DNA of 61,409 nt, from positions 1-61,409 of the forward strand of contig JAHDRN010000008.1 of NCBI GenBank assembly GCA_018433245.1, written 5' to 3'. Numbering within the stretch: the stretch's first letter is position 1; each line of letters begins with the position of its first letter. Shown here in pieces: positions 1-9,000 of this stretch. Source of the stretch: Candidatus Proruminimicrobium quisquiliarum. Its GTDB lineage: Bacteria > Elusimicrobiota > Endomicrobiia > Endomicrobiales > Endomicrobiaceae. The notes below the pieces were generated by a model. The model had not been told where the DNA came from, searched no databases, and saw nothing but the letters and a program-made list of their open reading frames with translations. A program made the position numbers and the translations under genes.

Positions 1-3000
1 AAATTAATAAGCGGCAGCTACCAGCAGAAATTCGCGGCAACAGAAAGCTATGACGAAAACGGAATAAAATGGACTTCAGAATCGGTAATAGAAGTAACAG
101 TAGTAGACGGCGAGGCAGCCCAGAAATTGATAAGCGGCAGCTACCAGCAGAAGTTTGCGGCAACAGAAAGCTATGACGAAAACGGAATAAAATGGACTTC
201 AGAATCGGTAATAGAAGTAACGGTAGTAGACGGCGAGGCAGCCCAGAAATTGATAAGCGGCAGCTACCAGCAGAAGTTTGCGGCAACAGAAAGCTATGAT
301 GAGAACGGAATCAAATGGACGAGTGAATCAGTAATAGAAGTAACAGTAGTAGACGGCGAAGCGGCCCAGAAATTGATAAGCGGCAGCTACCAGCAGAAAT
401 TCGCGGCAACAGAAAGCTATGATGAGAACGGAATCAAATGGACGAGTGAATCGGTAATAGAAGTAACAGTAGTAGACGGCGAAGCGGCCCAGAAATTGAT
501 AAGCGGTGGGTATGCGCAAAAAACTGTAAATGACAATGGCGATACTGAGATTGTTGAAACTGTATATGATAACGGAAGCCCTATAAGTCAGACAACAACA
601 ATTATATTGTCAGAAGAGAATGCAAGCAAAGCTGGACTTTTGAAAGAAGGCGATACATATAATCCTGATAATTTTACATACACAAGTACCGCGGGTATAT
701 ATAAAAGAGGAGAAGAAACCATATATGTATATTCGGAAAATAGTCAGGTAGTAAATTATTCAAACGGAATAGTAAATATAGATGATATATCAAATATTGT
801 AGTGATATATGATGCAGAAGGTAATTTTAAAACTTCTACAAAATTATGGGCTGATGCGACAATTGACGGTAAATCTGTCATGGCTTTTGTTGAAGATATT
901 ATAAATGATGACGGCACTGTAACAAGCAAAGCTTTCATTATTGATGGGAGGACAATAACAGAATTTACGGATCCAAACGGAGAATTGATTTTAGAGCCTC
1001 AATATTTGATAAAAGGCGCAGAAACGGATGATCAGTCTCAGGGGATAGTCATTTCGTTCAAAGATGGCGCTTTACATGCCGAAGGCAGTCTTATTATGCC
1101 TTGCGCAGAGTATGAATATGACGGCAAGACTTATAATAAAGTCAGAATTTCTTATTCCGATGAAACAGGATTTTCTTTAGTCAGTTTAATTAATGGTGAC
1201 ATTGAAACAAATGCCGAAGAAATAGAAATAAACTATACAATGACAAACGATGAATATTTTAGCAGGTTGTATGGTGAATACGGTGGAGAAAGAATAGATA
1301 CCCCTCTTCTGACAGATTATTCTTGTGATTTAAGTGATGAAGAAAGCGTCAGACAGGCCTATTACAGATATTTGGGTGATCTATCCGGCGTTGATACCGG
1401 AACAACGGAAGATGCCGATAATGCTTATGGTTATGAATATTCTGTAACAGAAAAAAATATTGAAACATATATTGCAAATAATCAATATATCTGGGAATTA
1501 GTCGGTTGGAAATCTAATCTTTACGGTCAAACGGTTGATGAATTCTTAGAAGATAACGAATTGATGACTTATGAACAATTTAAACAGGCAAAAGAAAACA
1601 ATTCAAGATATGCGTTTTTAGCCTCGGAAGAAGACAGAAGTTCTACCAGGGCAATTTCTTTGGAAGATATCAAAATAAACGGATTTGTCGGAGCCCAGGA
1701 TAGTAACGGGAATGAAGTATTATCTACGTTTACTATAAAGGATTCATCGTTATCGTCAAACGGGATTAATATCTTAGCGAATGTCACATTAAAAAATGTC
1801 GGCGATAACGTAACAATGGGATATACGGCATCCGGAGAAGTCCCTCCAAGTTCGGAAGCAGATAGCACCGATATAGTTTTATATGAATTAGACGTGACAA
1901 TTAATTCTGATATTACAATAACAAAATCAAATGCAAACGAAAATTCAACGACTTTTGAAGCAAATATAAATGCCGAAACATTTGATATGACTTTTTCGCA
2001 ATTCTTATCAGGCTCAAGAGTAACTATAAAAAATTCGAGTTTCAGTACCGGAAGCGAACAAACTTTGTCGAATAATCAGGATTTAGAAAAAATAAATGTA
2101 AATCATGATATTAGTATTGAAGGAGAAGCAACAGTTTTCTGTTCAAGCGATACCGGTATTATGGGCTTAGGATCATTATTAGTACAGAGGATGCAAGAAA
2201 TAAATAATATATATGATACAAATACGCATCCGTTAGAAGTAACCGGATCTGTTGAAATCAAAAAAGTTTTAACTGATGAGGCAGGAAGTACTATTACGAC
2301 AAATTATACCTGCACAGGCGCAAAATATACTTTGGGTGAAACGGTTTATGCAGGTACTGAAGATAAGATATTTGCAAATCATGATTTTAAACAAGGTGTT
2401 ACTTGGTACGGAAAAGAATATAACGAAATAGACTTCGGATTCTGGTCCGGTAAAGCTGACGTTACGGCTTCGAATATAGCAATAACTAAAAATATTATAG
2501 CTGGAACACTTGAAAATATAGGCGGAATGTTTGTAGCTATCGGCGGAGCTGTTGAAGGCATATGGCACGGCTGGGGTATGGATAATGCCGCATTAAAATT
2601 GGCTACAACTATGATTACCGGAAAACATGTAACGCAAATTACTCAAAAAGATTTAACGGCAACAGCGTGGGCCGGAGTAGGAGCTATTGCCGCAATAGCA
2701 ATTACGGTGGCTACCGGCGGTATGGGTATAGCTGCATTTGTGCCTGCGTTAGGAGGAACTTCTGCCGGAGTAGGAGCAGTATTGGCTGCCTCATGGGCAA
2801 CAATCACATCAGGATTAAGCGCGGCTTTGTCTATAACGGCATCTGCTCTTGTGACGGCGTATTTCGTAAGTCAGGCGGCAATGAATGCCAGTTATGCAAT
2901 CAGTAACGGAGACGGATGGAGCGCTTTTACAAACATAGCAGCCGGTTTAGTAGCCCTGGCTTTCCCTGTCAGAATAGGCAATGCTGCAAAGACTACTTCT

Positions 3001-6000
3001 TTTGCTTTAACATCTGGCGCAACTAACATATCCCAAGCAAGAGCGGCAATAAATGTTATGAAGGCTGCTCAAAATTTACAAAAAGCCGCGAAAGCAGCAG
3101 GTTCTATGGAAGGATTGGCTGAATTAACAAAGTTTGAAAATGCCGTTAAATCAGCCGAAGGATTGGGATTAACAAATGTGGGAAATGCCTTAAATAATTT
3201 TGGTTTATCTGCAGATGTTATAAAAGCAGGTTTGGAAGTTACCGGCGGAGCTGCAAAGAACGCGGTAAAAATAAGTATTGGGAAAAGAGCATCTAATTTT
3301 TTCAAGAGCATTTGGGGTAATGCAGGAGTATTGAAAGACGGCGTTATCCGAGGACAATCCGGTATTTTGGGTGCTTTGAGAAATATGCAGACATTATTGC
3401 TTGGCGGCGGAGTAGGCGGCAGAGTCAGTTCAAGTTTAACTGCTTGGCTTGGTGCATTACAGGGATTTTCAGGACATATGTATTCGATGTTTGGTCTTAA
3501 CGCCGCTATGAACGGGATGGGGGCGCTTGCCGGAGATTGGTTGGTTTATGTAGCGGATCCGTGGCTTCACAAAACTTTTGGCTCTAATGGATTTACAAAT
3601 TTCTTTGGAAATACTTTTCAGGATATTCAATCTGCCGGACAACAAGGCAATCTTTTAGCGGTTAATCCGGGACAAAGTTTACAATTTGGTGTTATTATGT
3701 TTTTAGGCATGCCTATTGCCCAAGGAGTGGCAGGAGGGATAAAAGGACTGTTTAGCGGGGCAACCGCTAAAATCGGAAGCACTGCAATAGGAAAAGGCTT
3801 TAAAAGTGTAATGGAAAAAATTCAGCAGCTTGGAAATAATGAAATCTTTAACGTTGCCCAGAGAATTGGGCATGGAGCTTTTGAAGAATGGTTTAAAGAA
3901 GGAGCTATTAAACAATTTGTATTAATTCCGTTTGGTGTAAGCCCGGAAATGGCCGAAGTTTGGGTTGAATTCTTAACGCCTGACGGCGCAGGAGCCGATT
4001 TTACAAATAACAACTATACTAAAAATATACAAAATATCAATAATACCCAAAATACTGCCGGACGTATAAGCAATACGGTAAACGGTATAAATAATATGTT
4101 GGAGGCGAACGGTTTAAATATTCAGGTAAATTATCAGATGTTAAATAACAGAGAAACAGGTTTTGTGCTTACTCAAAACGGCAATACGATTTATGAGCAA
4201 AGCGTTGCAAGCGACGTATCTTCTTTACAGAATTTTATGATTGCAATGGGTGCGGTGGCTCAAATTTCAAACAGTCAGAATTTCGGTGAAATTATCAGCA
4301 GTAATATGCCGGCGCTTGCAAGCTATAAAACAGATTCTGCCGCAAACATACAAAATTTAATGTTGGCATATAATGCTGCAATACAAATCGGTTTTTCGGA
4401 TACCACAACCGCCGAAGGTGTCGCAACAAATAATGCATTTATATTGAGTTTATACAATACTGCGCAAAACTATAACGGGTTACGGCAAAATACGTGGAGT
4501 AATATAAAGCAGGCAATAACGGCAAGAAACACAACGTTAAATATGCAGACTAAAGCAAGTATTATTTCGTTTATAGCAAAATACAGCGATTCGAACGGGC
4601 AATTTAATGTCCAACAGGTAATCGATACAATCGCTTCAAGAAGTAACAGCGAAGGATTAAATGCGACGTTTAATGATTTATCAACTTTGATAATACTTGT
4701 AAATAGTCAGCTATTAAATAATCTTAACAATGTTCCTGTTACAAGTTTTGATGTTGTTAATATTATCAACAAAATGAATATCAGTGCATCAAGTACGGAA
4801 CAACTTTCGCAGTTGGCAAGTTTAGCTGCCAATTATGCCGCCGGTAATGAACCGATAATCCAAGCGATTGTTAAAAAAATGAATGCCAATTTTACCGTAA
4901 ATGACGTTTATAATATGAGTAATTCAGTTAATGATATAACGGGTTTGTTTATAAATTTGAACAAAATATCACAATCCGGAATACAGTTAGGCGCTAATTT
5001 GAACGGTATATTTTCGGAAATTAAAAACTATATGGTCAGTAAAGATCAAATTATAAGTGAATTAAGTAAACGTTCCGATAAAGTACAGTATCTTAATGAA
5101 CAATCAACTAAGTTCCAAAACAATAAACTTATAAGCACGTTTATAAATAATCAAATATTTAATGAAAATAGAAGATTGCAAACTGAACCTATAAGAAACT
5201 TGTTGGAAACTGCTCAAGAATTGTTATCGGAAACAGAAACAACGCCGGATAAAGCAAAAGAGATTGCCGACAAAATAAATGAATTACTGATGAGTGCCGA
5301 TGCGGAGCAAAGAGGTCTTGCTGCTTTAATGTTGTTTAACCAGAGGGATTTATTAACTTCTGGCCTTTTGAGCAATCAAACGATGCAGCAGATGATAAAA
5401 GACGTATTAAGCGGCAAATCAGCGATGAAAAACGGCACTTTGAATGATGAATATATTATAGGCAGCAACATTGAATCTAATTATTTGAAATATATAAATT
5501 ATGACGCTGCATTTAATGCGCTGGCTGAGGTTGTCGAATTGGCTGAAAAATCATTTACGGAATACACGAAAGGGTTTACTTATAAAACGGAAGGCGGCAG
5601 TTTAGGACAAGTCGGCGCTTTAATAGATGTTTTATCGGGCGGCAGTTTGGGTATATTTGCGGAAGTAGGTTTTGGTAAAACTTATATAGCCGGGTCAATA
5701 GGCTGGATAAGATCATATATGGGCCAAGCCGATATGGATATTATTGTGCAGAATGATTCTGAATTGAATAATCATATGAAAAATATATCATTTATACAGC
5801 AAAATGGAGCAAATGTTTACAAAATGGGTGAAATAGTAGATGCCGCCCAGAACAGGCCTATGTCTACCGTTGAATTCCAAGGCGAACAAATTACGGCTGT
5901 CGAACGTTTTAGAAGAGTTATGGCTGACGAAAATGCCATACGTCTGTGGCTTGATCAGGAATATGGATTCCTCAGAACTACTGCGGAAGAAAATGCGATA

Positions 6001-9000
6001 AACAACAATGATGCTTTAAAGGCAATAAAAGACAAACATCAGGAAAGAACATCAAGGCTTACGTTGGCGGATGAAATACATAAATTTATGGAAAGCGCAA
6101 TGAGTTATATCAAGAGCAGCGGCGAGGCCGCCACATTAATGGAAACATTTAATGCCGAACAAAAGGAAGCTATGAAACAGTTGTATGAAATTGCTTCCAA
6201 ATTGCAAAAAGGAATAGATTTTAACGTTGATACAGTAAGCGGCAAAGTTATTTTTACGGAAAAAGGAAAGGCAAAAGCGGAAAGACAAATTAAAAATATA
6301 AAAGACGGAACGACAGGTAAAATCCAGTCTATGGTACAAGCGATACAGGATAACGGACAAAGTAAATATATGCTTACCGACGATGCAAGTCTTGTCGGAC
6401 AAGATGCCGTAGGAAAATTGGTAACTATGGGCGGCGGACAAGCCCAGCCAAGCATGATATTACAGGATTACAGTTACGCTTATGCGGCTTCAATACAATG
6501 CTTAATGCCGTTGTATACGGGCGACGTATTGTACCAGAAAGCTTTGGAAAGTGTCAGAAAAAGCAATACTACTTACGGCACATCCAGAAGCGGTTTATTT
6601 TACGGCAAAGGCCAGTATGTCGGAATGTCCGGTACATTGTCGCATGTTAATATCTTGTCAGATGTATACGGTATGCCTGTAGAAAGATTTGGAACGCAAA
6701 AGAATTTTGAACTAAGAGAATTTAATATTGAAGAGACATTAGAAAGTTTTAAAGAAACCATAAACGGATTAAAGAGTGATTTGGAATCTATTGAAGGGAA
6801 AGGTTCCGGTTTAATATATGAAAAACTTGTACAAGCAAGACAAACGGCATTAAATGATGCAATAGCCGGACTGGAAGAATTGAATGAAGCTATGAAAAAG
6901 GCAGGCTATACAATTAACAATAATGAAAATAAAGCTGAAGAAGTTTTAAAAATTCTTCAAGAAGGAATGAAAAGCACAAAAGCCGCATTAGCAAACACTA
7001 AAGGCGGAACATCTAAACAAAAATTAAATAATAAGTTAAAAGCTTATGTATCGGCATACGAGGCTTTGAACACAATTGAAATTGTAGAGTTTAATTCGCA
7101 ATCGGGTTATATTGATTCAAATAACGGAACAATTACCGAAAAAGGAATAGAAAAGATAGCTGAAGATATTTTAAGAGACGCAAATAGAGGATTAAACCAA
7201 TTGTTCGTATCTTTAAATGGCGAAACCCTTGAGGCGGTCAGAAAAAAGATTGAACAGCTTATGGCACAGCAGGGGAATAACCAATTTGAAATTGCCGATA
7301 TAAACGGAACCGCTTCCGCAAATGATATATATAACAAAAATAATGGTAAAGAAACAGGTTATATAATAAGCGGAGCGAAAGCCAGAATAGTTTTGGCAAA
7401 TGAACGCGGCGGTATGGGCCTTGATTATACTGGCAATTGGTCAGTAAAATCTGACAGTACAAATGCGGTATATTCATTTATGCATCAGACATTCGGCAGA
7501 AACGGCAGGCATATGAATGATGCTGAAAGTTTTACGAGAACTATTTATGCAAACATGGATGAAATAGACATATTATTAAACGATATTAAAACAGAAGAAG
7601 GATTATTTAAATGGCTGCAGAATAAATTTACCGGAGAACAGAATATTGAATTCAGCAAATACGGTATTTTCAAAGGTATAAAAACAGTTCAGGATATAGA
7701 CAGCTTGTCTGTCGCAAAAAAGATACAGCTTGCAAAAATGTATAAGGGACTTATGCAGTCTAATTCTTCTTTGATATTCGGAATGATAGATACATTAAAT
7801 GACGTTGCGGTAACCAGCGCTTTGGCTGATTTAATAAATATGGACGGAATATCAGAACTGGATAAAGCCGTAATAAGAAAAATTCAGGATTCAGTATTTA
7901 ACAATCATACGGACGGAGACATAAATGTCGGCAGGGGAGAACTGTTAAGCGGCAAAGATCAGGTTACCAATAGTTTGGAAGGACAAAAACAGAAAGCTAT
8001 ACAGATATTTAATCAGGTTGTCAATTCCGTTAAAGACGGTTCAGCCGTTCAGAAAGCGGCGCAGGATTGGCTTAATTCATGGGAAAATGCAACATATAGA
8101 GAACAGCAATCGGCAAATAATACAAATGCAATAGTTGATTTGGAAATTAACAGCGGCTCAGTTCAAAAAGCTTTTGATATTATTTACGGGCGCGCTAATC
8201 AGATAATGCCTTATTTCGGCCCCTATGCAAGAAGCAGTGCAAGCGATATAAGAACTCTTGCACAGGTTAAAGAGGCTTTGGCAACGGAAAATACTTCCGG
8301 TAAACAATTGCTGGAAGTTTTGCAGGCCGCAGGTTCGCCTTATGTCATAGGGGATAATTTAACTTTTGACGGCAGAAAATTAGTAAGCAATTATATGCTT
8401 TTAACCGGTAAAACAAAAACAAAACAAAATGTATATGTGGATGATGATTTGGCAAAAGCGTTAATGTTGCTGCTTATGAAGGCGCTTGGTATTGAATTTG
8501 GCGTTGTTGCCGTAAGCGGTGCATCTGCAACGGGGGCAGTTGATAATCAAGGAAACGTAAATAATATTGAAGCGGCCAAATTATTAACGGCAAATAATAT
8601 TTCTCTGGAAAGTTTAATGGAATTAAACGGTTATGTTTCCGATTTGGGCATTAATTTGACCGGCATGAGCTCCGAGAATCTTTTAGAAATATTACATGCG
8701 CAGTATGACATAAATATCGCAAAAAACATTAAAGGAACTTTGCCGAGCGCGATTATGATAAAACTTATAGAATTAAACGGCACGGAAAACTCTGAAGCGA
8801 CAGCTGAAAGTATAAAAAAGATAATGACGTCTGCAAGCGATAAATTCTCGGCAGATTTGGCAAAACAGTATAATCTGTTTAAAACAATTGAACAGCAGAC
8901 AAAAGAGGCTGTATACAAACAACGGTTAACCGCCAAGGAAATAGTTGCAACGGGCATCAATAAATTTAAAAATAAATATCCTATGATTGCCGAAATGCTG

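Noticed and set aside
1-510. CRISPR-like reading of regularly spaced repeats
   Set aside because: The units are contiguous and in frame, with no unique spacers and no cas genes.
3840-3930. Possible protease motif around HGAFEEWFKEGA in giant 1
   Set aside because: It does not fit HExxH or any other catalytic pattern that I can support.
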